DNA from: Paenibacillus aquistagni
GTDB taxonomy: Bacteria > Bacillota > Bacilli > Paenibacillales > Paenibacillaceae
DNA: 64,000 bases
NCBI RefSeq assembly: GCF_900177815.1
Contig: NZ_FXAZ01000001.1
Coordinates: forward strand, 248,001 to 312,000
Reading direction: 5' to 3'
Both the position numbers and the translations under genes were made by a program. Position 1 is the first letter of the stretch. Every line of letters begins with the position of its first letter. Of this stretch, positions 16,289 to 24,318 are shown one piece after another. Below the pieces are notes generated by a model. It was not told the DNA's origin. It was given only the letters and a program-made list of their open reading frames with translations, and did no database searches.

Positions 16289-18481
16289 ATGCAACAGCTT
16301 AGCATGAACAGTCAATTACGAGCGCGGCGCAGGGTGCTGCAGCAGTTGATTGAGGCGCTGCTGTTCGAAGGCGTCATAGTGCCGCAGGAAGGATTCGCAT
16401 CCTCACAGCTCATTTATGATCCTGGGCACGCTGTAGGGGAAGCAGTGCCATCACTAGAAATCCCATCAGATGCTGCGAGGCAACCGCATTCCTCCGTAGT
16501 GGTCTTATCAGATGCTGCGAGGCAACCACATTCCTCCGTAGTGGTCTTATCAGATGCTGCGAGGCAATCATATTCCTCCGCAGTGGTCTTATCAGATGCA
16601 GTGAGGCAACCAAATTCCTCAACAGCAGTCATATCAGATGCTGTAAAGCAATCCGACGCTTCTGTGCAGCAGCTTGTATTTACCGGAAGGGATGAAGCGA
16701 AGCGGCTTGTAACCTATGCTTGCACAGCCCGCAGAAGATTCACCTTCGGCTGGCTGGAGCTGCTGGCTGAGCCGATCATGAGAACGGTTCAAGGACAGTC
16801 CGATCCCACAACCGAGGAGGCCTGTGACCCGCAGCTGTTTCTGCGAGAGGTGGTCGCCCATGCGCTTTCTTCCTATTCTATTCTGCCATCTTTCTATCAA
16901 GAGATTGCAGCCACCCTTCAAAACGAACAGCTTCGCTTGGAGGAAACGCGCACAGGGAGTGCCCTTGTCCATTTGTCCCTTGCTGAGGTCGAGGCGCTTG
17001 CCTCTCAGGGGCACCCCTATCATCCCTGTTTTCGCTCGCGGATCGGCTTCGACCTTGAAGACCAGCGAAGCTATGCGCCTGAGTTTGCACCCTCCTTTGC
17101 CGTAATGTGGGTGGCCGCTCATCAAGAGAAGGTAGGCACATGGGGGCAGGATGGGAAGGCATGGGAGCATGTCCTTGAGATGCAGCTTACCGCTTCGGAG
17201 CTTCAACGCTTGCAGGTTCGTCTGCTGGAGCATGGAGCAGAGCCTGCGACATATCGTCTCCTTCCTGTGCATCCATGGCAATGGGAAAGCTGCCTGCAGC
17301 ATGCCTATGCGGAAGACATCGAGCAGCACTGGCTTATTCCGCTCGGCCTCGGCGAGCAGTCCTATAAGCCGCAGCAATCGATTCGCACCTTATCGAATGT
17401 GAGCACACCGGCAGGAGCGGCTCTGAAGCTGCCGCTTCACATTGTTAATACCTCCTCATTGCGGGAGCTTACACCGCATTCTGTAGCCGCTGCTCCAGAG
17501 GTATCCAGCTGGCTTCAGCGTGTGGTGGCCACCGACGATTACTTTTGGAAGGAAGCGCGAGTCGTTCTGCTGCAGGAATTCGCCAGCGCTTCCTACCTTC
17601 CTGCGAATGGAGCGCTAAGCGCGATCTGGCGAGAACCGATTGAAGCTTACTTGCAGGAGGGGGAGCAAGCTTATCCTTTCCATGCCTTGCTCACCGTTCA
17701 AGAGCATGGAGCAGCAAGAGCGAAGCGAGCATTCGCAGCCATGACAGCGGGCGTTGAAGCTTGCTGTGGTCAGGACATGGAACGAGCAGCAAGCGTAAGC
17801 GTCCAAGAAAATGAAGCTGGCAGAATGGGTGAGCAGCAGAGCGAGAGCCTCGCCATCCAACCATGGCTTACGCAATATGGACTCGAACGATGGTTTCGCG
17901 AGCTGATCCGAAAAGGGGTCATGCCGGTTGTTCATCTGCTTGCTGCTCACGGGATTGTGCTCGAATCGCATGCTCAGAATATGATTCTGATTCACCGTGA
18001 GGGCTGGCCAGTGGGGGTTGCGCTGCGGGATTTCCATGAGGGTGTTGAATTCACTGCATCCTATATTGCTTCGCCAGAGCTGGTTCCTGACTTTGCGCAG
18101 CTTCATCCAGCTTATCGGTCTGGTTCTGTTGGAGATTATTTCGAGATGCTGGATGTTCAATCTCTGCAAGAGATGATGATCGATGCGCTCTGGTTTATGA
18201 ATATTGGCTTTCTGATTATGAGGCTTGCTGATGATGCGGAAGCTGAAGGGCAACAACGAGAAGCACTTGAGCAGAAGCTATGGCAGATCATACGCTTGGA
18301 GCTTGCGGAATATGAAAGACAGCATCCTAAGCTTCGCGAGCGGCTTGCAGAACTCAAGCTGTTCGTTCCGTATTGCAGCATTGAGCCATTGGCTCAGCAG
18401 CGCATGACAGGAACGGTTGCAGCCAAGCCGCAACAAGTGCCGAATCCACTGCATTGGTGCATGGAAACAAAGAACATGTGA
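16289..18481 (+). CDS. asbB: NRPS-independent siderophore synthetase AsbB with repeat insert
   Basis: 730 residues, about 100 longer than usual for the IucA/IucC family. Typical motifs are VHPWQWESCL near residue 329, GEQSYKPQQSIRTLSN near residue 351, LPLHIVNTSSLREL near residue 385 and ESHAQNMILIHREG near residue 560. The extra length is mostly residues 60-129, where a 14-residue unit SDAARQPHSSVVVL recurs five times; a second poorly conserved acidic insert lies near residues 495-515. AsbB is thought to add the second spermidine arm. Start ATG behind AAGGAGG overlapping the asbA stop. The repeat lies N-terminal to the catalytic core, so the enzyme may still work. Confidence 0.92.
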   Translation: MQQLSMNSQLRARRRVLQQLIEALLFEGVIVPQEGFASSQLIYDPGHAVGEAVPSLEIPSDAARQPHSSVVVLSDAARQPHSSVVVLSDAARQSYSSAVVLSDAVRQPNSSTAVISDAVKQSDASVQQLVFTGRDEAKRLVTYACTARRRFTFGWLELLAEPIMRTVQGQSDPTTEEACDPQLFLREVVAHALSSYSILPSFYQEIAATLQNEQLRLEETRTGSALVHLSLAEVEALASQGHPYHPCFRSRIGFDLEDQRSYAPEFAPSFAVMWVAAHQEKVGTWGQDGKAWEHVLEMQLTASELQRLQVRLLEHGAEPATYRLLPVHPWQWESCLQHAYAEDIEQHWLIPLGLGEQSYKPQQSIRTLSNVSTPAGAALKLPLHIVNTSSLRELTPHSVAAAPEVSSWLQRVVATDDYFWKEARVVLLQEFASASYLPANGALSAIWREPIEAYLQEGEQAYPFHALLTVQEHGAARAKRAFAAMTAGVEACCGQDMERAASVSVQENEAGRMGEQQSESLAIQPWLTQYGLERWFRELIRKGVMPVVHLLAAHGIVLESHAQNMILIHREGWPVGVALRDFHEGVEFTASYIASPELVPDFAQLHPAYRSGSVGDYFEMLDVQSLQEMMIDALWFMNIGFLIMRLADDAEAEGQQREALEQKLWQIIRLELAEYERQHPKLRERLAELKLFVPYCSIEPLAQQRMTGTVAAKPQQVPNPLHWCMETKNM
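16466..16675 (+). repeat. In-frame 42-bp tandem repeat (5 units) inside asbB
   Basis: Units start at 16466, 16508, 16550, 16592 and 16634. The first two differ at a single silent base; units 3 to 5 diverge gradually. Each unit is exactly 14 codons, so copy number can change without shifting the frame. The gradient of divergence points to growth at the left end. Confidence 0.95.
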
Positions 18482-18519
18482 ATTGATGGACAGATCAAAT
18501 CTTACTGAGGTGGAGACCT

Positions 18520-19782
18520 ATGTTTATCGTAAATGATCGCTTAATCACGCAAGAAGCCTTTTCGGCTCGCGTCGAGCAATACAGTCAGCTGGAGCCCTTT
18601 CTAGCTGTAGAATCAGCTCGTTATGCCATATGCGCATCCGATGCCGAGATGGTTATTGCTTTAGTTGAACTGATTCGAGCAAGGAATGATTCTGTGCTGC
18701 TGCTCTACGGCGATACGCCGCTGGAATCGGCATTGGAGCGGGCGGCTGAAGCGGGGTGCTGCTGGCTGTTCTACGGCACGGTGCAGGACGCATACCGTGT
18801 ACACATTCCTGAGGACACAGGCGATGCGCCTCCAAGCTTGTATCAGTTCAGCTCAGGTACGACAGGCAGGCCGAAGCTGATCGGCCGAAGCTGGATCGAG
18901 GTCATTGAAGAGCTGAATGCATATAATCAAGTCCTGCTTGCTCGTGGTCTTGGCGAAGCCGAGCCAGTTATTCTCACCTCCATCACTCATTCCTATGGGC
19001 TGATCACGGGAGTGCTGAGCGCCCTGCAGCGGGGAGCAGTGCCTTTGATCTGCCAGAACACGAACCCTAAGTACATGCTTCAGCGCATCATGAGAAGTGA
19101 GCGTCCGCTCGTGTATGCAGTGCCTGCGCTGCTGCAGACTCTGCTTCCATGGCTGCAGGCGAGAAAGCAGAAGGAGAAGCGGCTCTATGCGGTCATCTCT
19201 TCTGGAGCACAGCTGTCCATGAATCTGTGTCAGATGCTGCGCGAGCATACGGATTGCCTCATTCAGCAATACGGCTGTACAGAAGCTGGCTGCGTCAGTC
19301 TGGCAGTCGGCATGGTGAGCTTTGACGATCTAGGCAAGCCTTTAAGTCATATTCAAGTACAAGCTGCCTCCTATCCTACCGAAATGATCTTCTCAACGAA
19401 GCATGGCAAGCTCATCCCATCTGGAGATCTAGGCACGGAAGCGCCTGATGGAAGGCTGCGCTTTATCGGCCGCTTGGATGATCTGATCAATGTATCTGGC
19501 CTCAAGGTGCATCCCTTGGAGGTCGAGCAGATGATCGCGCGCATGGAAGGCATTCAAGAGGTAGTTGTGTATCGCGGCGCCCATCCTGTATCTGGCGATA
19601 CCGTACATGCCATGATTGTGGCAGCTGGCTTGATTACCCGCGAGCAGGTGCTTGCTTGGTGCCAGAAGAGCCTTCCCGCTTATAAGGTGCCGTCTGAGAT
19701 TGAATTCGTTCATGAGATTCCACGCCTGCCATCTGGCAAGATTAGCCGCAAGCTGCTTATTCAAGGAGGAACAGGATGCTAA
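18520..19782 (+). CDS. asbC: 3,4-dihydroxybenzoyl-AMP ligase AsbC
   Basis: 420 residues, acyl-adenylate-forming enzyme. The nucleotide loop is YQFSSGTTGRPKLIG near residue 110, the ACT-type core QQYGCTEAGC near residue 248, and the C-terminal subdomain has RLDDLINVSGLKVHPLEVE and the catalytic Lys in LPSGKISRKLL. It is shorter than NRPS stand-alone ligases, as AsbC is (about 412 residues). It activates 3,4-dihydroxybenzoate and loads the carrier AsbD. It overlaps asbD by seven bases. Confidence 0.92.
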   Translation: MFIVNDRLITQEAFSARVEQYSQLEPFLAVESARYAICASDAEMVIALVELIRARNDSVLLLYGDTPLESALERAAEAGCCWLFYGTVQDAYRVHIPEDTGDAPPSLYQFSSGTTGRPKLIGRSWIEVIEELNAYNQVLLARGLGEAEPVILTSITHSYGLITGVLSALQRGAVPLICQNTNPKYMLQRIMRSERPLVYAVPALLQTLLPWLQARKQKEKRLYAVISSGAQLSMNLCQMLREHTDCLIQQYGCTEAGCVSLAVGMVSFDDLGKPLSHIQVQAASYPTEMIFSTKHGKLIPSGDLGTEAPDGRLRFIGRLDDLINVSGLKVHPLEVEQMIARMEGIQEVVVYRGAHPVSGDTVHAMIVAAGLITREQVLAWCQKSLPAYKVPSEIEFVHEIPRLPSGKISRKLLIQGGTGC

Positions 19783-20060
19783 GACGTGAAGAGCTGCATC
19801 ATAAGCTGGTCATTTTAATGCGAGACAAGTTCAATTTGCCGCAGGAGACGCTGGCGGAATCTATGCGCTTGAATGAGGACTTGCGGATCGATTCGGTTAT
19901 GATCATTCAGCTTATTGTCTATATTGAGCTTGAGCTCGGACTTGAGGTGCCAGACGAGACGCTTGACCCGAGAATATTTGCAACAATAAGCTCTGTGCTT
20001 GATTTTATGATGGAGCTGACTCCAGTGACGTTACCAGAAGAGCTGGAGGGCGCACGATGA
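19776..20060 (+). CDS. asbD: Aryl carrier protein AsbD
   Basis: 94 residues, single acyl carrier domain. The phosphopantetheine attachment Ser lies in DLRIDSVMIIQLIVYIE near residue 40; the spacing to the flanking acidic helices is standard. It carries the 3,4-dihydroxybenzoyl group between AsbC and AsbE. ATG overlaps the end of asbC and its own end overlaps asbE (ATGA), so the proteins are translated in a coupled way. A phosphopantetheinyl transferase is not encoded nearby. Confidence 0.92.
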   Translation: MLRREELHHKLVILMRDKFNLPQETLAESMRLNEDLRIDSVMIIQLIVYIELELGLEVPDETLDPRIFATISSVLDFMMELTPVTLPEELEGAR

Positions 20061-21091
20061 TCAAAGGCGAGGAAGTGAGCATTAAGGTTCACTGTATTGT
20101 AAGCAGTCTGTGCGAGGTCATTCGAGAGCAAAGCCACATTGATTACCGTCCGTTTTACTTTGGCCTATGGGATGCTCCCTTTGATGTTACGGTGGAGGGG
20201 GAGTTTACTTATTATCAGCATGATCTCAACCATCAGCATTATTACACCAGCTTCGAGCGATTGTTTGGAGCCAAAGTGCACGTGTGGTATGACTTTGAGG
20301 CTGGTTGCGAAGCAAATTTCACACGACTGAAGGATCTTGTGGAACATTCCTCGCAAGAGCGGTATGTGGCCGCTCAGATTGACATGTCCCTCATGCCTGA
20401 GCGCGAGAACAAGTTCAGCCAGAAGCCCTTTCCTCACTTTATGATTCTAAGAAGCACATCCGAGAAGCAGGAATGGCTGATGATTGATGCCGACTTTCGC
20501 TGGCGAGGCGTTGTCCCGGTACACAAGGTCGAAGAGGCGTTTGTAGGCAACGCCTTTGGCGGAGGCTTCTATGTGGATGCGAATGAACTGCAGGAGGCTG
20601 CCCCACAGAGGGTAGAGGAATATGGTGCAGCCGTATTTCGCAAGGAGAATGCACTGACGATGCGATTAAAGGAAGTTATTGAAGATATGGTGCGCGGGAG
20701 AAATGGCCTCTCGATCGAGCAGCTGACGCGGGCTGTTCGCCAGCTGCCGGTATTGGCAATTCGCAAGTACAGCTATGAGCATGCGCTCATGTACTTTTTG
20801 GACGAGACGGATGAGGATGACTCGATGTTCGAAACGTACTGTGACCGTATTGAGGAACTGGTGAAGGGCTATCATCAAGTGCAGTATATGTGCATCAAGA
20901 TGGGGATGACCAAGAACGGCAAGCTGCTTGAAGGGGTTCTATCCAAGCTTGAGGAGATGGAGCGGATCGAGGCAAGCATCAAGCAAGAGGTACAGAGGCT
21001 GTATCATATTTGGCGGCGCAAGATGTTGGAAGATGCTAGTCAGGGACAGAACCCACAGCATGTAATTATGAGAAAGGAGAGGGCACGATGA
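20057..21091 (+). CDS. asbE: Petrobactin condensing protein AsbE
   Basis: 344 residues, the AsbE/DUF6005 family. This protein transfers the dihydroxybenzoyl group from AsbD to a spermidine amine of the citrate adduct. The family-like N-terminus VHCIVSSLCEVI and FYFGLWDAPFDV includes a Cys and a conserved aromatic patch, but I do not claim the catalytic residue. Identification rests on size, order between asbD and asbF, and family resemblance. Both ends overlap the neighbours by four bases. Confidence 0.87.
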   Translation: MIKGEEVSIKVHCIVSSLCEVIREQSHIDYRPFYFGLWDAPFDVTVEGEFTYYQHDLNHQHYYTSFERLFGAKVHVWYDFEAGCEANFTRLKDLVEHSSQERYVAAQIDMSLMPERENKFSQKPFPHFMILRSTSEKQEWLMIDADFRWRGVVPVHKVEEAFVGNAFGGGFYVDANELQEAAPQRVEEYGAAVFRKENALTMRLKEVIEDMVRGRNGLSIEQLTRAVRQLPVLAIRKYSYEHALMYFLDETDEDDSMFETYCDRIEELVKGYHQVQYMCIKMGMTKNGKLLEGVLSKLEEMERIEASIKQEVQRLYHIWRRKMLEDASQGQNPQHVIMRKERAR

Positions 21092-21945
21092 AATTTGCAT
21101 TTTGTACAATATCCTTTCGTCATCAATTGATCTCATTCTTTGAGCTTGTTGACTTTGCCAAACAGCACGGCTTTGATGGGATTGAGCTGTGGGGCGTCCA
21201 TGCGGATCGCCTGTATGAGCAGTACGGCATGGGACGAGCCGATCAAGCGCTGCTGCAGAGAAGGCTTGCACAAGCAGGGCTTAAGATCTCCATGCTAAGC
21301 GATTACTTGGAGCTGTCGAGCCATGAGGGGTTCCTGCAGGCGCTTCAACGCTGCGAGCATTTAATGACGATAGCCGAATGGCTGGGAGTTGACCGCATTC
21401 GCACTTTTGCAGGACGCCTGGGAAGCAAGGAGATATCGCCATCGGAACGCGCCGTCAATATCCATAGACTGCGCCAGCTTGGCGAACGGTGCCGCCTTAG
21501 AGGAATGAAGCTCTTGATCGAGATTCACCCCGGCACCTTAACGGATTCGCTAGATTCGACACTGGACCTCGTCTGTGCGATGGAGGAGGAGCAGATCGGA
21601 TTGAACTTCGACGTGCTGCATGCATGGGAATATGGGCGGGATGTGTCAGATACGCTCAGCCAGTTGAAGCCTTGGGTGCAATATTTCCATTTGAAAAATG
21701 TAGCGCTGCCGAGCCAGGTTCATATTTTCGAGCCTGCCAATGTCTATTCCGCCTCCGGCACACGCGAGGGGATGGTGCTGCTTAAGGACGGGGTTGTCGA
21801 TTATAAGTCTCTAATGGAGCAGGCGCTGGAGATGGACTGCTATGCCTCAATCGAGTGGTTCGGACCGTCCCCGCTGAAGGTGTTGGGCGAGGAGATTCGC
21901 TGGCTCCGCCAGCTTCAAGGGCAGGCGCAGGCTGTTGAGGTGTAA
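21088..21945 (+). CDS. asbF: 3-dehydroshikimate dehydratase AsbF
   Basis: 285 residues, xylose-isomerase-like TIM barrel. The start KFAFCTISFRHQLISF and the segments GFDGIELWG, RIRTFAGR, IEIHPGTLTDSLDSTLDL, HVFEPxNVYxASG-type (HIFEPANVYSASG) and SIEWFG match B. anthracis AsbF closely from memory. It makes 3,4-dihydroxybenzoate from 3-dehydroshikimate using a metal held by Glu/Asp/His residues in these segments. Last gene of the asb operon. Its substrate is also used by the shikimate dehydrogenase AroE encoded at the right end of this window. Confidence 0.94.
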   Translation: MKFAFCTISFRHQLISFFELVDFAKQHGFDGIELWGVHADRLYEQYGMGRADQALLQRRLAQAGLKISMLSDYLELSSHEGFLQALQRCEHLMTIAEWLGVDRIRTFAGRLGSKEISPSERAVNIHRLRQLGERCRLRGMKLLIEIHPGTLTDSLDSTLDLVCAMEEEQIGLNFDVLHAWEYGRDVSDTLSQLKPWVQYFHLKNVALPSQVHIFEPANVYSASGTREGMVLLKDGVVDYKSLMEQALEMDCYASIEWFGPSPLKVLGEEIRWLRQLQGQAQAVEV

Positions 21946-22132
21946 TGGAGGAATTCGATTTGCACGGTTATTCTGCTGTTATCTATGCCTGGCCTCCCGT
22001 ATAATCAGGTGATGAGAAGGAAGATTGGCACAGCTTAATTAGATGCTTATATAGCTGTTAATGAAGCTCAAGGAGGCCATAGAATCACGGTTGGTTATAT
22101 AAGGCTGTTGCTAATCGAAGGAGGAGCTTAGA

Positions 22133-22627
22133 TTGAGATACATTCTTGCACAAGGCGTAGAAGAGGGCGAGTGTTATTATTTCGAAGTGGATCAGGATGG
22201 AACGGCCTACAGGCAGGTCACGGTCTTGGGCGATCAAGTGCTCGTCTCAATTGCTCCCCATTTTCACTTGGCGGAATCAGCCGTTGAGTGGTATGAGGGT
22301 GATCAGGAGATAAGCGCTGAATCATTCAACGAGGTATGGACTAGGGCGGTGGAACCGTATAAGGACGCATGGCAGCGATCAAAAGCGCACTATGCGATTG
22401 GTGTGCAAGTTCAAGGGATAATTAGGATGTTCTACCCTCAAGGTGTCATTATTCAATTGGATGAGGAAAGCTATGCCGTGGCCAATGATGCCTCGTTAAG
22501 AAAGCAGACGAATCCAGCTCATATGTATCCGGGCTTCGTGATTGAGGGCACAATTGGTGGATGTGATGAGGCTAACTTTTGGCTTGTTCTTGACCTCTGT
22601 ACTGTGGTGGGTCCAGCAGAGTCATGA
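22133..22627 (+). CDS. Hypothetical protein
   Basis: 164 residues, not recognised. It starts with TTG (MRYILAQGVEEGECYYF), seven bases after AAGGAGGAG, so translation is well supported. The middle stretch IGVQVQGIIRMFYPQGVIIQLDEESYAVAND resembles an S1-like beta barrel in layout (an RNA-binding-type fold), but this is only an impression. No signal peptide or membrane segment. It stands alone between asbF and the rhodanese gene. Confidence 0.72.
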   Translation: MRYILAQGVEEGECYYFEVDQDGTAYRQVTVLGDQVLVSIAPHFHLAESAVEWYEGDQEISAESFNEVWTRAVEPYKDAWQRSKAHYAIGVQVQGIIRMFYPQGVIIQLDEESYAVANDASLRKQTNPAHMYPGFVIEGTIGGCDEANFWLVLDLCTVVGPAES

Positions 22628-22710
22628 AAATAAGAGATTTAGATGTATTAAAACCATCTTGAAGCGCGTTGTCTTTACGCTCCTTAGCTTGTTTATAAGT
22701 GGATCCGAGC

Positions 22711-22740
22711 TTGATTGTTATATACCCTAGAGGGTATAAT
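22711..22740 (+). promoter_or_regulatory. Promoter containing CstR-type operator 5
   Basis: TTGATT (-35, 22711) and TATAAT (-10, 22735) are 18 bases apart. The operator ATACCCTAGAGGGTAT at 22722-22737 fills the spacer and overlaps the -10, ideal for steric repression. It is a perfect inverted repeat, the best of the set. A weaker half-site TACCTGTAAGGG follows at 22751-22762. Confidence 0.82.
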
Positions 22741-22786
22741 GAATTTATAATACCTGTAAGGGAAATTCAACAAGAGGATGATTGCT

Positions 22787-23179
22787 ATGACATGGATGCT
22801 AGGAGCAATGCTTGCAGCTGTGATCATCATTGCAGCATGGTATCGTAAGTGGAGCATAGAACGTCAGATGAAGCTGACTGATCCTGAGCAGGTCTGCCGA
22901 CAGCTGTCGGAAGAGGATGTACAGATCTTGGATATCCGCGATCCGTCGGATTACAATGAGAGGCATATTCCGAATGCAGTAAATATCTACATCGGCAGGC
23001 TGCCTTATGTCAGCAAGAAGGAGCTTCGCCAAGAAGAAGATATCATTATCGTGTCGCCCTCCAAGTCTAAGGTGAGACGTGCGATGCGCATTTTGAACAA
23101 GTCCGGCTTTCGCACAAGCGGGAGCATTGTCTGGAAGGAATCGAATTCTTTGCCTTGCAAGGAGAGACAGGCGTCATAA
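22787..23179 (+). CDS. Membrane-anchored rhodanese-like protein lacking the catalytic Cys
   Basis: 130 residues. Residues 1-21 form a membrane helix (WMLGAMLAAVIIIAAWY), the rest is a rhodanese domain with LDIRDPSDYNERHIPNAVNI. Where active rhodaneses carry a Cys loop, this reads IVSPSKSKVRRA, so the nucleophile is Ser at best. The only Cys residues are at about position 43 (QVCRQL) and near the C-terminus (SLPCKE). The start 22787 is chosen because AAGAGGA ends eight bases before it; the ATG at 22778 overlaps that site. Regulated by operator 5, so it belongs to the sulfur-stress regulon. It may bind rather than transfer sulfur, or act as a scaffold. Confidence 0.85.
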   Translation: MTWMLGAMLAAVIIIAAWYRKWSIERQMKLTDPEQVCRQLSEEDVQILDIRDPSDYNERHIPNAVNIYIGRLPYVSKKELRQEEDIIIVSPSKSKVRRAMRILNKSGFRTSGSIVWKESNSLPCKERQAS

Positions 23180-23193
23180 TTGGAGTGTAGTGA

Positions 23194-23221
23194 AGCGGGT
23201 GGTTGTGCACTCGCTTTTTTG
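23194..23221 (+). terminator. Terminator after the rhodanese gene
   Basis: AGCGGGTG pairs with CACTCGCT (one G-T) across a 6-base loop and runs into six T. Confidence 0.88.
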
Positions 23222-23499
23222 TTGCCTTGTAATTTGTAAGAGTAATTATTTAACCGTATGTTCACGATGTTTGCTTTGCACATGTAAAAGTACTTGAAGG
23301 GAAATTGGATATGGCATCGAATTTATGTAAAGTGCGAATGTATAGCGCACATGATTTCCCTGGGGGATTCGCACCTGTTGCTGCATAAGGGCAGACGTCT
23401 TTCTTGCGCATTTTTGACATGGTTTTATTTTGTCTTTTTATACGATTCGCACCTTTAGGCTTCTGAGCCCTTGCGGTGACTGGGTTCATCTTGGCCGCT
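23222..23499 (+). promoter_or_regulatory. CRISPR leader region
   Basis: A 278-base AT-rich non-coding stretch ends directly at the first repeat. It contains two copies of ATTCGCACCT (23367 and 23445), 78 bases apart, which resemble the first ten bases of the CRISPR repeat. Orientation as leader is supported because the opposite end of the array has the decayed repeat. No gene is visible. Confidence 0.6.
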
Positions 23500-24066
23500 G
23501 TCGCACCTCACGTAGGTGCGTGGATTGAAATTCCAGACAGAGATGGAAGATGAAGAGATCCCTGTTCGTCGCACCTCACGTAGGTGCGTGGATTGAAATA
23601 AAATAAATCAGCCAATCGACTAAATAAGCTGCAGTCGCACCTCACGTAGGTGCGTGGATTGAAATATCGAGAATCAAAATCTTAGGAAAATCACGATTGG
23701 TCGCACCTCACGTAGGTGCGTGGATTGAAATATCTGGAAGCACTACAAAGAAGTATCCTTGATCATGTCGCACCTCACGTAGGTGCGTGGATTGAAATTG
23801 GAGCATCCTTATCTGGACAAAGAGCAATTACTTGGTCGCACCTCACGTAGGTGCGTGGATTGAAATAATTAACTTAATATACAGTGGATAGCCCACATAG
23901 TCGCACCTCACGTAGGTGCGTGGATTGAAATACTTTGATGTTTGGGCAAAAGGAAGCACCTCACCTAGTCGCACCTCACGTAGGTGCGTGGATTGAAATT
24001 TGGAGAGCCAACCGTCTTTTGATCGCCTCGGGGTGTCGCACCTCGCGTAAGGGTGTGAGTAAAAAC
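23500..24066 (+). CRISPR. Type I-C-like CRISPR array, 8 spacers
   Basis: Eight identical 32-base repeats start at 23500, 23568, 23634, 23700, 23767, 23835, 23900 and 23968; a ninth, degenerate one is at 24035-24066. Spacers are 33 to 36 bases. The repeat starts GTCGCACC, has a 6-bp stem (GCACCT/AGGTGC) and ends GTGGATTGAAAT, the pattern of type I-C arrays such as that of Bacillus halodurans. Transcription is expected left to right, with the decayed repeat distal. No cas gene exists in the window on either side, so the array must use cas genes elsewhere or be inactive. Confidence 0.97.
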
Positions 24067-24318
24067 AAGGACACATGCAACCATAGTTCTACAAATAACA
24101 AAATGATATATAAAGCAGATTTATATTGACAAATGTTAACTTTGTTGGGGATAATAATAAGGGCCTAGGTGAAAGGAAGAAATATAGTCCTACATAACCA
24201 TCCCTCTCATATGAGTTTTAGGTATAAATAAGCATGCTTAAACTATGAACGAATGATCATATAATATTTTATTAAAGCGTGTTCCATTCATTAAAAATAT
24301 AATATAGCAGGTGATCTC
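24067..24318. other. AT-rich gap after the CRISPR array
   Basis: 250 bases with no open frame of note and no clear hairpin. It presumably holds the promoter of the zinc-ribbon gene that starts at 24319. Confidence 0.5.

Noticed and set aside
16410-16632. Two repetitive minus-strand frames opposite the asbB repeat
   Set aside because: They arise because 42 is divisible by three; the plus strand is the coding one.
23843-24076. Minus-strand frame across the CRISPR array
   Set aside because: It merely translates repeats (recurring ISIHAPT-type pieces) and spacers.
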